A program made the position numbers and the translations under genes. Positions 26,054 to 34,339 of a DNA stretch of 64,000 nt are shown piece after piece (within the stretch, counting starts at the first letter, position 1; every line of letters starts with the position of its first letter). The notes beneath the pieces were generated by a model. It did not search any database and was not told the origin of the DNA. It saw only the letters and a list, made by a program, of their open reading frames with translations. Source of the DNA: JAFGGT01 sp036733165 (GTDB lineage: Archaea > Methanobacteriota_B > Thermococci > Methanofastidiosales > NM3); the NCBI GenBank assembly GCA_036733165.1, contig DAINBB010000001.1, positions 62,001 to 126,000 of the forward strand, read 5' to 3'.

Positions 26054-27798
26054 AAAGGAACGTGAAAGTGGCCAGAATCAACAGGGTCTCCGGGCCTGTT
26101 GTTGTGGTGAACGATCTGGACGGAAGGATGTATGATGTCGTCCTTGTAAGCAACAAAAAACTCATGGGAGAGATCATCGAGATAGACTCGGACAAGACGA
26201 TAGTGCAGGTCTACGAGGACACCGATCTTATCAGGCCTGACGAGCCTGTCTACGATACCAGGGAGCCTGTGTCGGTGGAACTGGGCCCAGGCCTTCTTTC
26301 ATCGATCTTCGACGGCATACAACGACCCCTGGATGTAATAGCCGAGACGGGCGACTTCGTGAGGCGGGGATTGAACGTGAACTCCCTGTCCCGGGAAAAG
26401 AAGTGGAAGTTCATACCCTTGAAAAAGGTAGGAGAAGATGTGGCTCCAGGCGAGATAATAGGATATGTGGACGAGACCAAGAACTTCAGGCACGGAATAA
26501 TGGCTCCTCCGGAGATGTCAGGGACCGTTACCGACATCAAGGAAGGGGAATTCACGATCACAGATGTTATCTGCATACTTGATGGAAAAAATGAAGTCAG
26601 GCTCATGCACAGATGGCCGGTCAAGAAGAGAAGGCCCATAAGGGAGAAGCTGTGGCCCGACGAGATACTTGTCACCGGACAGAGGGTGCTGGACTCCCTG
26701 TTCCCGATAGCCAAAGGGGGGACGGCCGCCATCCCAGGGCCGTTCGGGAGCGGCAAGACCATCACGCAGCACCAGTTGGCAAAATGGTCCAACGCGGATG
26801 TTGTGGTATACGTCGGTTGCGGTGAGCGGGGAAACGAGATGACAAGCGTCCTCGACGAGTTCCCCAAACTGACAGATCCAAAGACAGGTTCGCCCCTTCT
26901 GGAAAGAGTGGTGTTGATAGCCAACACATCCAACATGCCCGTGGCCGCGAGGGAGGCATCGGTCTACACAGGGATCACAATAGCGGAATACTTCCGTGAC
27001 ATGGGCTACAACGTGGCCCTCATGGCAGATTCCACGTCAAGATGGGCGGAGGCCATGAGAGAGATATCATCAAGGCTGGAAGAACTGCCGGGGGAGGAGG
27101 GATATCCCGCATACCTTGGTTCCAGACTGGCAAGCTTCTATGAGAGGGCCGGATATGTCGAGACCTTGTCAGGGAAGAAGGGTTCGGTCACCATAATAGG
27201 CGCCGTATCCCCCGCAGGAGGGGACTTCAGCGAACCTGTGACGCAGAACACCCTGAGGGTCACAAAGGTCTTCTGGGCCCTTGATGCGAAACTCGCCAAC
27301 AGAAGGCACTTCCCGTCCATAAACTGGTTGAAGTCATACTCCCTTTACCAAGACCATCTCACGCCGCTCCTTGAGAGGGATTTTCCCGGATGGAAGGAGA
27401 ACAGGAACAGTATAATGAACATACTTGTGAAGGAGAGCGAGCTTGAGGAGATAGTTCAGCTCGTGGGCTCCGATGCACTGCCCGAGGACCAGAAACTCAC
27501 TCTTGAGGTGGCAAGGATGATAAGGGAATACTTCCTGCAGCAGGATGCGTTCCATGAGGTGGACACCTACTGCAATCTTGAAAAACAGTACCTTATCATC
27601 AAGGCGATATTGGAGTTCTCTGAAAAGGCGAGGGGAGCTATCGATGTCGGCAAGAAGATCGAGAAGATCGTGGACCTGCCCTGCAGGGCCATGATCGGCA
27701 AGGCCAGGTTCGAGAAGGACTACCTTGAATACCTAGAAAAGGTCTCCGTGGCGATACAAAAGGATTTCAACAGTCTTCTGAGAGGTGATGAGAATTAA
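26044..27798 (+). CDS. ahaA: A-type ATP synthase catalytic subunit A
   Basis: 584 residues, full length. Walker A is [13 protein letters not shown] (near residue 235), followed by GCGERGNEM and [16 protein letters not shown]. The non-homologous region characteristic of A subunits is present between the N-terminal barrel and the P-loop. It forms the catalytic A3B3 hexamer. It overlaps ahaF by 10 bases and ahaB by about 11. Confidence 0.97.
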   Translation: MEIERNVKVARINRVSGPVVVVNDLDGRMYDVVLVSNKKLMGEIIEIDSDKTIVQVYEDTDLIRPDEPVYDTREPVSVELGPGLLSSIFDGIQRPLDVIAETGDFVRRGLNVNSLSREKKWKFIPLKKVGEDVAPGEIIGYVDETKNFRHGIMAPPEMSGTVTDIKEGEFTITDVICILDGKNEVRLMHRWPVKKRRPIREKLWPDEILVTGQRVLDSLFPIAKGGTAAIPGPFGSGKTITQHQLAKWSNADVVVYVGCGERGNEMTSVLDEFPKLTDPKTGSPLLERVVLIANTSNMPVAAREASVYTGITIAEYFRDMGYNVALMADSTSRWAEAMREISSRLEELPGEEGYPAYLGSRLASFYERAGYVETLSGKKGSVTIIGAVSPAGGDFSEPVTQNTLRVTKVFWALDAKLANRRHFPSINWLKSYSLYQDHLTPLLERDFPGWKENRNSIMNILVKESELEEIVQLVGSDALPEDQKLTLEVARMIREYFLQQDAFHEVDTYCNLEKQYLIIKAILEFSEKARGAIDVGKKIEKIVDLPCRAMIGKARFEKDYLEYLEKVSVAIQKDFNSLLRGDEN

Positions 27799-29176
27799 GG
27801 AATACCAGACCATCAACAAGATAGAGGGTCCATTGCTGTTCGTGCAGAAGGTCGAATCTGTTGGATACAAGGAATATGTCAAGATCAAGCTCCCAAGCGG
27901 GGAGATAAAGAGAGGCCAGGTGATAGAGACCTCGAAGGACTACGTCATAGTCCAGGTCTTTGAAAGCACCCAGGGCATCGATAAGCATACATACGTGCAT
28001 TTCTCGGGCGAGACCATAAAGATGCCGGTGTCCAGCAACATGTTCGGCAGGATACTCTCAGGAATAGGGAAGCCCAGGGACGGAGGGATAGAGATAATCC
28101 CGGAGGAGAAGGTCGAGATCCAGGGAGAGGTCATTAATCCCTACAGAAGGGGAATTCCAAAGGACTTCATACAGACAGGGATATCGACCATCGATGGGAT
28201 GAACACGCTTATCAGGGGACAGAAGCTCCCTATCTTCTCAGGGGCAGGCCTGCCCCACAACGAACTCGCCCTCCAGATAACCAAGCAGGCAAAGGTAAGG
28301 GACAGTACCGAACCCTTCGCAGTGGTATTCTGCGCAATAGGCATCACGAACGATGAGGCAAGGCAGTTCATATCGAACTTCGAGAGGACGGGCGCACTGG
28401 AAAGGTGCGTGGTATTCCTCAATCTCGCCAACGACCCGTCCATAGAAAGGATCATAATACCCAGGATGGCGCTCTCCACGGCAGAGTATCTGGCATACGA
28501 GCTCGGATACCATGTGCTGACCATATTGACCGACATGACCAACTATTGCGAGGCCCTTCTGGAGATCGGGTCGGCAAGGGAGGAGGTGCCCGGCAGGAGA
28601 GGGTACCCTGGCTATCTGTACACAGACCTCGCGTCCATATACGAAAGGGCGGGGATGATCAAGAACAAAAAGGGATCGGTGACGCTGTTGCCAATCCTCA
28701 CGATGCCAAGCGACGACAAGACCCATCCGGTTCCGGATCTCACCGGTTACATAACCGAGGGGCAGATATTTGTTTCCAGACCACTGTTCAACAGGGCCAT
28801 ATACCCCCCCGTGGACGTGCTGCCGTCCCTTTCAAGGTTGATGAACCAAGGCATCGGCAAGGGAAAGACCAGGGACGACCACAAACCCCTGTTCAATCAG
28901 CTCTATTCGGCATATGCAGACGGTCTTGAACTCAGGGGGCTCATTAACATCGTCGGGAAGGAAGCCCTCTCGAAGAGGGACCAGAGATTCCTGGACTTCG
29001 CTGACACGTTCGAGAAAAAGTTCGTGAGCCAGGGCAGGAACGAGAACAGGTCTATCGAGAAGACTCTGGACATCGGTTGGGAATGTCTCAGCGTGGTGCC
29101 TGATGACGACCTTTCAAGGATCCCCAACGACATCCTGCAAAAATACCGCAGGAGGGAAGAGCCTGATAACGGATGA
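27788..29176 (+). CDS. ahaB: A-type ATP synthase regulatory subunit B
   Basis: 462 residues from [19 protein letters not shown]. The degenerate nucleotide site ([11 protein letters not shown] in place of a P-loop) and [16 protein letters not shown] and [11 protein letters not shown] are typical. It alternates with subunit A in the hexamer. GTG 27785 could be read as start, but ATG 27788 is preferred. Confidence 0.97.
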   Translation: MRIKEYQTINKIEGPLLFVQKVESVGYKEYVKIKLPSGEIKRGQVIETSKDYVIVQVFESTQGIDKHTYVHFSGETIKMPVSSNMFGRILSGIGKPRDGGIEIIPEEKVEIQGEVINPYRRGIPKDFIQTGISTIDGMNTLIRGQKLPIFSGAGLPHNELALQITKQAKVRDSTEPFAVVFCAIGITNDEARQFISNFERTGALERCVVFLNLANDPSIERIIIPRMALSTAEYLAYELGYHVLTILTDMTNYCEALLEIGSAREEVPGRRGYPGYLYTDLASIYERAGMIKNKKGSVTLLPILTMPSDDKTHPVPDLTGYITEGQIFVSRPLFNRAIYPPVDVLPSLSRLMNQGIGKGKTRDDHKPLFNQLYSAYADGLELRGLINIVGKEALSKRDQRFLDFADTFEKKFVSQGRNENRSIEKTLDIGWECLSVVPDDDLSRIPNDILQKYRRREEPDNG

Positions 29177-29789
29177 CATAAAGTACACAAGGTCGGACCT
29201 CCTTGAGGTAAAGAAGAAGATACGCCTCTCACAGATAGGTCATAAGCTGCTCAAGAAGAAGAGGGACGCCCTGATAATCGAGTTGCTCTCGAGCATCGAG
29301 AAGGCGAAGGACGCAAGGGCGGAACTTGACAGGGAATATGCCATGGCAAGGACAAAGATAGCCATGGCCCAGGCCACCGACGGGATAGTGAAGATAAAGT
29401 CCGCCGCCTTCGCGAGAAAGGAGGGACCCACGTTCCTGTTGAAAAAGGCCAATGTGATGGGCATAGAGGTGCCCCACATCTCGAGGACAAAGGTGCAGAC
29501 CAGCGTCTTTGAAAGGGGATATGGAATTGGCAGCACCTCGTCAAGCATCGACGAGGCATCGCTCCACTATGAAAGGGTCGTTGAAAGGATCATAATGGCT
29601 GCGGAGTTCGAGACCATAATCAAGAAGATCCTTGTGGAGATCGAGAAGACCAAGAGACGGGTGAATTCCTTGGAGTTTAAGACCATCCCAGAGCTCCTCG
29701 ATGCCCAGAAACGCATAAACGACAGATTGAACGAACAGGAGAGGGATAGGAACTTCCTAATAAAAAAGATAAAGAAGGATATAAAGTAG
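29163..29789 (+). CDS. ahaD: A-type ATP synthase central-stalk subunit D, probable non-ATG start
   Basis: About 208 residues of mostly helical sequence. [29 protein letters not shown] is recognisable as the D-subunit N-terminal helix (split here for length: [12 protein letters not shown], then [13 protein letters not shown]). No ATG, GTG or TTG lies in frame near the homologous start. The nearest ATG, at 29103, would add twenty residues inside ahaB. GGAGGG at 29151-29156 is correctly placed for CTG 29163 (or ATA 29166), so I choose CTG. A sequencing error is the other explanation. Last gene of the operon. Confidence 0.85.
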   Translation: MITDDIKYTRSDLLEVKKKIRLSQIGHKLLKKKRDALIIELLSSIEKAKDARAELDREYAMARTKIAMAQATDGIVKIKSAAFARKEGPTFLLKKANVMGIEVPHISRTKVQTSVFERGYGIGSTSSSIDEASLHYERVVERIIMAAEFETIIKKILVEIEKTKRRVNSLEFKTIPELLDAQKRINDRLNEQERDRNFLIKKIKKDIK

Positions 29790-29790
29790 T

Positions 29791-30189
29791 TCAAATCTCC
29801 TCTACGATCAGGTCTATTACCTCATCGATCTTTTCTATCTCGCGCTGCACTTCCTTGACACTCACACGGGCGTTTGAGAAGTCCAAGAGCTTCACCGAGA
29901 TGTATATTCCCTCATCGACCTGCCCCCCGCGTCCAAAGACTATGTTGATCCCAAGATCCCCAAGTACAGTGTCCACCTTGGCGTTGGTCCCAGGAACGTT
30001 CTTTATCATCAACTTCATCTCTGCGGCCTTCACGAGGCTTGATATAAGGGGCCTGACAATGATCTCCTTCTTGGCCCGGTTGCCCTGGAACACGAGATAT
30101 TCGCCGCTCCTAACGTTCAGTGTTGACAGAACATCGCTAGGGATCTTTACTGTGTCTCCCTCTGTCTTCTGAATTGAATACACTGACAT
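29791..30189 (-). CDS. AbrB-like N-terminal domain plus ACT domain, putative ligand-responsive regulator
   Basis: 132 residues. Residues ~1-45 (VKIPSDVLSTLNVRSGEYLVF) have the SpoVT/AbrB swapped-hairpin pattern. Residues ~58-132 (IKNVPGTNAKVDTVLGDLGI ... GIYISVKLLDF) have the ACT beta-alpha-beta pattern, which often binds amino acids. A DNA-binding and effector-binding combination suggests a transcription regulator, but no ligand can be named. An 11+11 palindrome overlaps its own promoter. The TATA spacing suggests a leaderless mRNA. Ends one base from ahaD. Confidence 0.62.
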   Translation of the reverse strand: MSVYSIQKTEGDTVKIPSDVLSTLNVRSGEYLVFQGNRAKKEIIVRPLISSLVKAAEMKLMIKNVPGTNAKVDTVLGDLGINIVFGRGGQVDEGIYISVKLLDFSNARVSVKEVQREIEKIDEVIDLIVEEI

Positions 30190-30191
30190 GG

Positions 30192-30220
30192 AATAAAAGA
30201 AAGGTTTCTTTTATTTATAA
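30192..30220 (-). promoter_or_regulatory. Palindromic operator overlapping the promoter of the AbrB/ACT gene
   Basis: AATAAAAGAAA (30192-30202), GG, TTTCTTTTATT (30205-30215): perfect 11-bp arms. The minus-strand TATA box TTATAAATAAAA covers 30209-30220, so protein bound to the palindrome would block both TATA and the start site. Autoregulation by the adjacent AbrB-type protein is the natural guess. Confidence 0.55.
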
Positions 30221-30240
30221 TTATTGCTTATTGTCTAAGA

Positions 30241-30256
30241 CATGGGAGGTCCCATG
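30241..30256. terminator. Short inverted repeat after nadA
   Basis: CATGGGA GG TCCCATG: 7-bp arms. It lies between the nadA stop and the AbrB/ACT promoter. It could be a weak terminator for nadA or a binding site. There is no long T tract on the minus strand. Confidence 0.3.
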
Positions 30257-30277
30257 CAAGGACCATGAAGAGATTGA

Positions 30278-31228
30278 TCACCTGCTTAGGTCGAGCATCC
30301 TCTGAAGAGGTTCCTGGGCCCTCTCGATCACGTCCCTGGGCAGGGTCATGACGTTCTTGCGGTCCCTTGCCGTCTTGTAGAGATTCTCAAGATTCGTCTT
30401 TTTCATATCTTTGCACACGGCGCCTTCGAGACAGAAGAACCTTTTCTCAGGTATCTCCCTTGAAAGCCGGTAACACATCTCCTTCTCGGTCCCTATGATG
30501 AACTCGTCTGATGATGAACCCTTCGCCCGTTTCAGCATGCCGTTGGTGGAGAGAATGTAGTCGGCGGCCTCCTGGACCTCCGGGACACATTCCGGGTGGA
30601 CCAGGACCTCGGCATCTGGATGCCTTTTCATCAGGTCACCTATCTGGTCCATGCCTATCAGAGAATTGTGGACATAACAGTATCCGTTGTCAGGAATGGG
30701 AATAAGCTCCTTGTCAGTGTAATGCTGGGTCCAGTGCCTGAGATTCTTATCGGGGCCGAAGAGGACCTTCTCCTCATCGAGGGAGTTGACTATCTTGATG
30801 GAATTGGCCGATGTGCATATCACGTCCGCCTCCGCCTTGGCGGCCGCCGTTGTGTTTCCATACAGTACCACGGCAGCATCGGGATATTCTTCCTTGGCGC
30901 TAAGTATGATTTCCGGCTGCAGCATGCCCGCCATCGGGCAGTGTGCATCAAGGTCGGGCACCAGAACGGTCTTCTCGGGATTCAGGATCAGGGCGGACTC
31001 CGCCATGAACTTGACGCCGGCAAATAGGATGGTCCTGGCATCCAGTTCCTGTGCTAGGTAACAAAGTTCAAGGGAGTCCCCAAGATAATCGGCTATGTCC
31101 TGGACCTCCGGCAACTGGTAGTTATGTGCCAGTATGACCATGTCCTCTTTCTCTTTTAGCTCATTGATCCTTTCAGGAAGATTCAAACGATCGCCATTCA
31201 TCTTTTTAAGTCGATTTATTAGATTCAT
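30278..31228 (-). CDS. nadA: Quinolinate synthase
   Basis: 316 residues. It condenses iminoaspartate with DHAP to quinolinate for NAD synthesis and carries one [4Fe-4S] cluster. The three cluster cysteines are in DAHCPMAGM, VHPECVPEV and EGAVCKDMKKTNLE. Substrate motifs LAHNYQLPEVQDIADYLGDS and TSANSIKIVNSL are present. nadB or aspartate dehydrogenase and nadC are not adjacent. ATG 31228 is the start; ATG 31201 is also in frame. Confidence 0.96.
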   Translation of the reverse strand: MNLINRLKKMNGDRLNLPERINELKEKEDMVILAHNYQLPEVQDIADYLGDSLELCYLAQELDARTILFAGVKFMAESALILNPEKTVLVPDLDAHCPMAGMLQPEIILSAKEEYPDAAVVLYGNTTAAAKAEADVICTSANSIKIVNSLDEEKVLFGPDKNLRHWTQHYTDKELIPIPDNGYCYVHNSLIGMDQIGDLMKRHPDAEVLVHPECVPEVQEAADYILSTNGMLKRAKGSSSDEFIIGTEKEMCYRLSREIPEKRFFCLEGAVCKDMKKTNLENLYKTARDRKNVMTLPRDVIERAQEPLQRMLDLSR

Positions 31229-31309
31229 TAATAAACTTTCTTATCGATAAACCCAATGCAAATCAAGGAAAGGGATGACAACGCAGGGTAATCGGTATAT
31301 CATTCGCCA

Positions 31310-31981
31310 TCATAATATATCCCTTAGTTCGCTAAGCCTCCCTATGGTGTGGTCAGGCGTTATCTCAGACTGCCTTTTGTAATTGAAGAAACCGTTCTTG
31401 AACAATATGGTGGTCGCACCTATGTCCCTTCCCCCCACGATATCCGTCTCCAATCTGTCCCCGACGACATACACGTTCTTCTCGTCCCCGGAAAGGGCCA
31501 TCTTGAAGTTGTTGGATTCCGGTTTTGCTGTACCGACCGCTCCGGCTATCACTATCTTGTCAAAGTAACCTTCAATGCCAAGATGTTCAATTTTCCGCTT
31601 CTGGTCCCATTCCGAGCCATCGGTGACTATGCATAGCCTATACCTTCCCTTGAGATATTCCAATGCGTCGCTTGCGCCATCGGTCAGGGTAAAGTACCGA
31701 TAGAACTCCCTATCGAAGGATTCTATGGCGTTCTCAATGATCGATGCGTCAATATCGGGATAGAATCTTCTTATGAACATCTCGATTACCTGGTAGGAGT
31801 CCTTGAGAAGTATGTCCATGTTGCTGGCTATGAACTCCTCGTTCTTTCTAAAGATCATGGCCTTTATCAAACGGAACATGCCTCTTCTAACGAAGAAGCA
31901 CAAAAGCCTCTTGTTGGCCTTGCCAGATGCCTGCCAGGTGTTCGCAAGCGTGTCATCAAGGTCGAATATCACAGTATCCAT
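31310..31981 (-). CDS. HAD-superfamily phosphatase
   Basis: 223 residues, subfamily IA. Motif I FDLDDTLANT (nucleophile Asp and acid Asp), motif II VTDGS, motif III lysine in GTAKPESNNF and motif IV VVGDRLETDIVGG are all intact. The helical cap lies between residues ~15 and 95. Phosphoglycolate or another small phosphate ester would be typical substrates; this cannot be resolved from sequence. Transcribed divergently from the DUF2284 gene from a shared symmetric TATA region. Confidence 0.85.
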   Translation of the reverse strand: MDTVIFDLDDTLANTWQASGKANKRLLCFFVRRGMFRLIKAMIFRKNEEFIASNMDILLKDSYQVIEMFIRRFYPDIDASIIENAIESFDREFYRYFTLTDGASDALEYLKGRYRLCIVTDGSEWDQKRKIEHLGIEGYFDKIVIAGAVGTAKPESNNFKMALSGDEKNVYVVGDRLETDIVGGRDIGATTILFKNGFFNYKRQSEITPDHTIGRLSELRDIL

Positions 31982-31999
31982 TACATTCAGGGGAGAGAA

Positions 32000-32015
32000 A
32001 AATTATATATAATTT
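32000..32015. promoter_or_regulatory. Symmetric TATA element in a divergent promoter
   Basis: AAATTATATATAATTT is a perfect 16-bp palindrome, 19 bases from the HAD start and 34 bases from the DUF2284 start. It reads as a TATA box in both directions. Confidence 0.45.
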
Positions 32016-32048
32016 TTCCAAGATGATATTTAGGTCGGATGTGAAAGG

Positions 32049-32567
32049 ATGATTCAGGATATCATTGCCAAGACATTGAGCTATGGGGTAAACGACTACA
32101 GGGTCATTGATCCTGGCAATATAAAGGTTTACCAATGGGTGAGGATCAAATGCCAGTTCGGTTGCCCTGTCTACGACACCAACTACACATGCCCTCCGCA
32201 TGTTCCGGAACTTGACAAGGTAAGGGAGTTCTTTTCGGAATACAAGAGGGGGATACTCATTGAACTCAGCGGCCTCAGGGTACTAGACGACCAAAGGAAG
32301 GTCCAAAAGATCCTTCTAAAGGTTGAGAGGGAGGCGTTCCTCAGAGGATACTACAAGGCCTTTGGCATCTCCGCGGGGCCCTGCCATATCTGCAAGGCGT
32401 GCAAGGCCATTGACGGCAGGCCGTGCCATGACACTGGGCGCAGGCCTTCCCTTGAGGCGCTTGGTGTCGATGTGTATGAACTGATCACCTCTTCGGGGAT
32501 GGACCTCAGTCCCGTGCAGAAGAAGAGCGAGGAATACAAGAGCTTCGGGCTTTTGCTTCTTGACTGA
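32049..32567 (+). CDS. DUF2284 cysteine-rich metal-binding protein
   Basis: 172 residues. Cysteines are arranged as CQFGC, YTCPPHVP, then PCHICKACKAIDGRPCH, which matches the DUF2284 family of predicted iron-sulfur or zinc proteins with no proven function. It has no signal peptide. The tRNA-Gln gene begins 50 bases after its stop. Confidence 0.8.
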   Translation: MIQDIIAKTLSYGVNDYRVIDPGNIKVYQWVRIKCQFGCPVYDTNYTCPPHVPELDKVREFFSEYKRGILIELSGLRVLDDQRKVQKILLKVEREAFLRGYYKAFGISAGPCHICKACKAIDGRPCHDTGRRPSLEALGVDVYELITSSGMDLSPVQKKSEEYKSFGLLLLD

Positions 32568-32581
32568 GAATGAAACCGAAA

Positions 32582-32592
32582 GGTTTATATTA
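32582..32592 (+). promoter_or_regulatory. TATA box of tRNA-Gln
   Basis: TTTATATTAAT begins 38 bases before the tRNA 5' end, the normal archaeal spacing. Confidence 0.5.
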
Positions 32593-32619
32593 ATATTTTT
32601 TAGTGCTAGATTTACTGTT

Positions 32620-32695
32620 AGCCGGGTAGGGTAGGGGACAATCCTGCAGGACTCTGGATCCCGCGACCGCGGTTCGAATCCGCGCCCGGCTACCA
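32620..32695 (+). tRNA. tRNA-Gln, anticodon CUG, CCA encoded
   Basis: A 76-nt cloverleaf: acceptor AGCCGGG/CCCGGCT, D stem GGGT/ATCC, anticodon loop CTCTGGA with anticodon CTG at 32654-32656, T stem CGCGG/CCGCG with loop TTCGAAT, discriminator A and encoded CCA. The A1-U72 first pair and CTCTGGA loop match archaeal tRNA-Gln. The anticodon stem CAGGA/TCCCG has one A-C mismatch at the second pair. No intron. Confidence 0.92.
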
Positions 32696-32739
32696 AACGA
32701 TTCATTCATATACATTTTGTCATCAATTCCAGCAAAGCA

Positions 32740-32749
32740 TTTTTATAAG
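32740..32749 (+). promoter_or_regulatory. TATA box of the aryl-CoA ligase operon
   Basis: TTTTTATAAG predicts a start near 32770, giving a 5' leader of about 160 bases before the ligase gene. Confidence 0.5.
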
Positions 32750-32784
32750 AGTAAGATTTCCTTATGGTTGAACTGGTGAAATAT

Positions 32785-32877
32785 ATGAGCCATGCAATCG
32801 CGAACACAACAAAGACGATCAATGCGTATACTAATACCCTTTCTAGTTCTACAAAGGTATACGCTTATAGTTATTAG
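32785..32877 (+). CDS. Short leader peptide, 30 residues, Thr/Ser/Tyr-rich
   Basis: ATG 32785 follows a well-placed GGTGA (32775-32779) and the frame closes with TAG at 32875. The predicted peptide begins MSHAIANTTKTIN and ends STKVYAYSY, with three of the last six residues Tyr. It has no membrane span or known domain. Position, Shine-Dalgarno and the downstream hairpin suggest a regulatory upstream reading frame rather than a functional protein. An ATG at 32764 extends it by seven residues but lacks a Shine-Dalgarno. Confidence 0.5.
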   Translation: MSHAIANTTKTINAYTNTLSSSTKVYAYSY

Positions 32878-32896
32878 CGATTGTATCATCTGTTCC

Positions 32897-32929
32897 TTAG
32901 CGCCTAGTAAAGACATCTAGGAGGACTAA
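32897..32929 (+). promoter_or_regulatory. Hairpin masking the ligase Shine-Dalgarno
   Basis: CCTAG (32903-32907) pairs with CTAGG (32917-32921), and TTAG (32897-32900) pairs with CTAA (32926-32929) across a small internal loop. The AGGAGG at 32919-32924 lies inside this structure, immediately before ATG 32931. Folding would hide the ribosome site. The hairpin begins 20 bases after the leader-peptide stop, so a ribosome stalled there could alter it. Confidence 0.45.
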
Positions 32930-32930
32930 C

Positions 32931-34238
32931 ATGTTATCAACAAAAGTCAGTAGATATGATATTATTTCTCAACAGGAAAAATCGTTGCGCAGAATGGTCA
33001 AATATGGTGAGAAGAACTCTCCCTGGATCAAAAGACAGCTTAAGGAAGCTGGCTTGAGAGCAGACGATATACGGTCAAGGGAGGACCTCTCCAAGATACC
33101 GTTCACTACTAAGGATACCCTTAGGGAGAACTACCCGTTCGGGCTCTTGGCATGTCCACTTGACAAGGTCGTCAGATTCCATGCCTCATCCGGTACCACC
33201 GGAAAGTCCACGGTAGTCTATTATACAAAGGATGACATCGACATATGGTCTGGCCTTATGGCCAGGGTCCTGAAGACAACGGGACTCACCAACAAGGACA
33301 TAATGCAGATCATATACAACTACGGTTTCTTTACAGGCGGATTCGGTTTTCATTACGGTGCAGAGAAACTTGGCGTCTCTGTCATACCTTCCGGTTCGGG
33401 GAACACGAAAAAACAACTGGAGATAATGAGAGACTTCAACACCACCTCTTTCACGAGCACCCCATCATACGCCCTGCACCTGGCCGAGGTGGCCCAGGAG
33501 GAGGGAGTAGACCCCGAAAGGGATCTGAAACTTAGGCAGGGGGTGTTTGGCGGTGAGCCTTGGACTGACTCCCTTCGGAAACAGATAGAGGGGGCGTTCG
33601 GCATCGATGCCTACGACAACTACGGCCTCTCAGAGATGTGCGGTCCCGGACTCGCCTGCGAATGCGAGGAGAAGGACGGACTTCATTTCTGGGATGATTA
33701 CTTCATCCTAGAGGTCATCGATCCGGACACTGGGGAGGTCCTGGAGGACGGGGAGAGGGGCGAACTGGTCTTCACGCCGCTATGGAAGGAGGCCATGCCG
33801 TTGCTAAGGTACAGGACCAGGGACATATCAAGGATAATAACAGACGAATGTGAATGCGGTCTTCCATTCGGACGGATAGAGAGGATAACCGGCAGAAGCG
33901 ATGACATGCTCATAATCAAGGGGGTCAACATATTCCCCTCACAGATAGAGGAGGTAATATCCAAACATCCTGCATTCCAGGGACACTACCAGATCCTTGT
34001 CGAGAAGAGGGGTTACATGGATGCCCTGACCATAAACATGGAGGTCACTAACAATCTCTTCTCGGGGAACCTAAGGGACCTGCTAAGGGTCCAAAAGGAG
34101 CTTGAGGAGAGCATAAGGTCTACCTTCTTCATATCCGCGGACGTGAAGCTGGTAGAGGAGGGGAGCATGCCTAGATCTGTAGGCAAGGCTCAGAGAGTTA
34201 TAGACTTAAGAGGAGATAACAATGATAATAGGTCTTGA
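32931..34238 (+). CDS. paaK: Phenylacetate-CoA ligase-type aryl/acyl-CoA ligase
   Basis: 435 residues, adenylate-forming PaaK family. Motifs: FHASSGTTGKST (ATP loop), YDNYGLSEMCGPG, RYRTRDIS and the C-terminal GRSDDMLIIKGVNIFPSQIEE hinge (split: GRSDDMLIIKGVN, FPSQIEE). It activates phenylacetate, indoleacetate or related acids to CoA thioesters; the exact acid is unknown. It leads an operon with a membrane peptide, a symporter and an ACT protein, suggesting uptake plus activation. An excellent AGGAGG precedes the ATG. Confidence 0.92.
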   Translation: MLSTKVSRYDIISQQEKSLRRMVKYGEKNSPWIKRQLKEAGLRADDIRSREDLSKIPFTTKDTLRENYPFGLLACPLDKVVRFHASSGTTGKSTVVYYTKDDIDIWSGLMARVLKTTGLTNKDIMQIIYNYGFFTGGFGFHYGAEKLGVSVIPSGSGNTKKQLEIMRDFNTTSFTSTPSYALHLAEVAQEEGVDPERDLKLRQGVFGGEPWTDSLRKQIEGAFGIDAYDNYGLSEMCGPGLACECEEKDGLHFWDDYFILEVIDPDTGEVLEDGERGELVFTPLWKEAMPLLRYRTRDISRIITDECECGLPFGRIERITGRSDDMLIIKGVNIFPSQIEEVISKHPAFQGHYQILVEKRGYMDALTINMEVTNNLFSGNLRDLLRVQKELEESIRSTFFISADVKLVEEGSMPRSVGKAQRVIDLRGDNNDNRS

Positions 34239-34338
34239 AGATAAGGTATTCTATATAACGTTCGGGATACCTGTCCTGATATTTGTGCTACTATTGATAT
34301 GGGGTAAGGTCTACGACCCTGGAAAGGAGGATGATTGA
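34222..34338 (+). CDS. 38-residue single-span membrane peptide of the symporter operon
   Basis: Begins at ATG 34222 with AGGAG at 34211-34215, overlaps the ligase end by 17 bases, and stops one base before the symporter ATG. The sequence is MIIGLEDKVFYITFG, then a hydrophobic stretch IPVLIFVLLLIWG and a charged tail KVYDPGKEDD. One membrane helix with a cytoplasmic tail is predicted. Small one-span partners next to sodium:solute symporters are known in bacteria, and this could be an analogous subunit. Confidence 0.68.
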   Translation: MIIGLEDKVFYITFGIPVLIFVLLLIWGKVYDPGKEDD

Positions 34339-34339
34339 T

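Noticed and set aside
32649..32663. tRNA-Gln pseudogene because of an anticodon-stem mismatch
   Set aside because: A single A-C mismatch in an otherwise complete cloverleaf with encoded CCA, promoter and correct identity elements.
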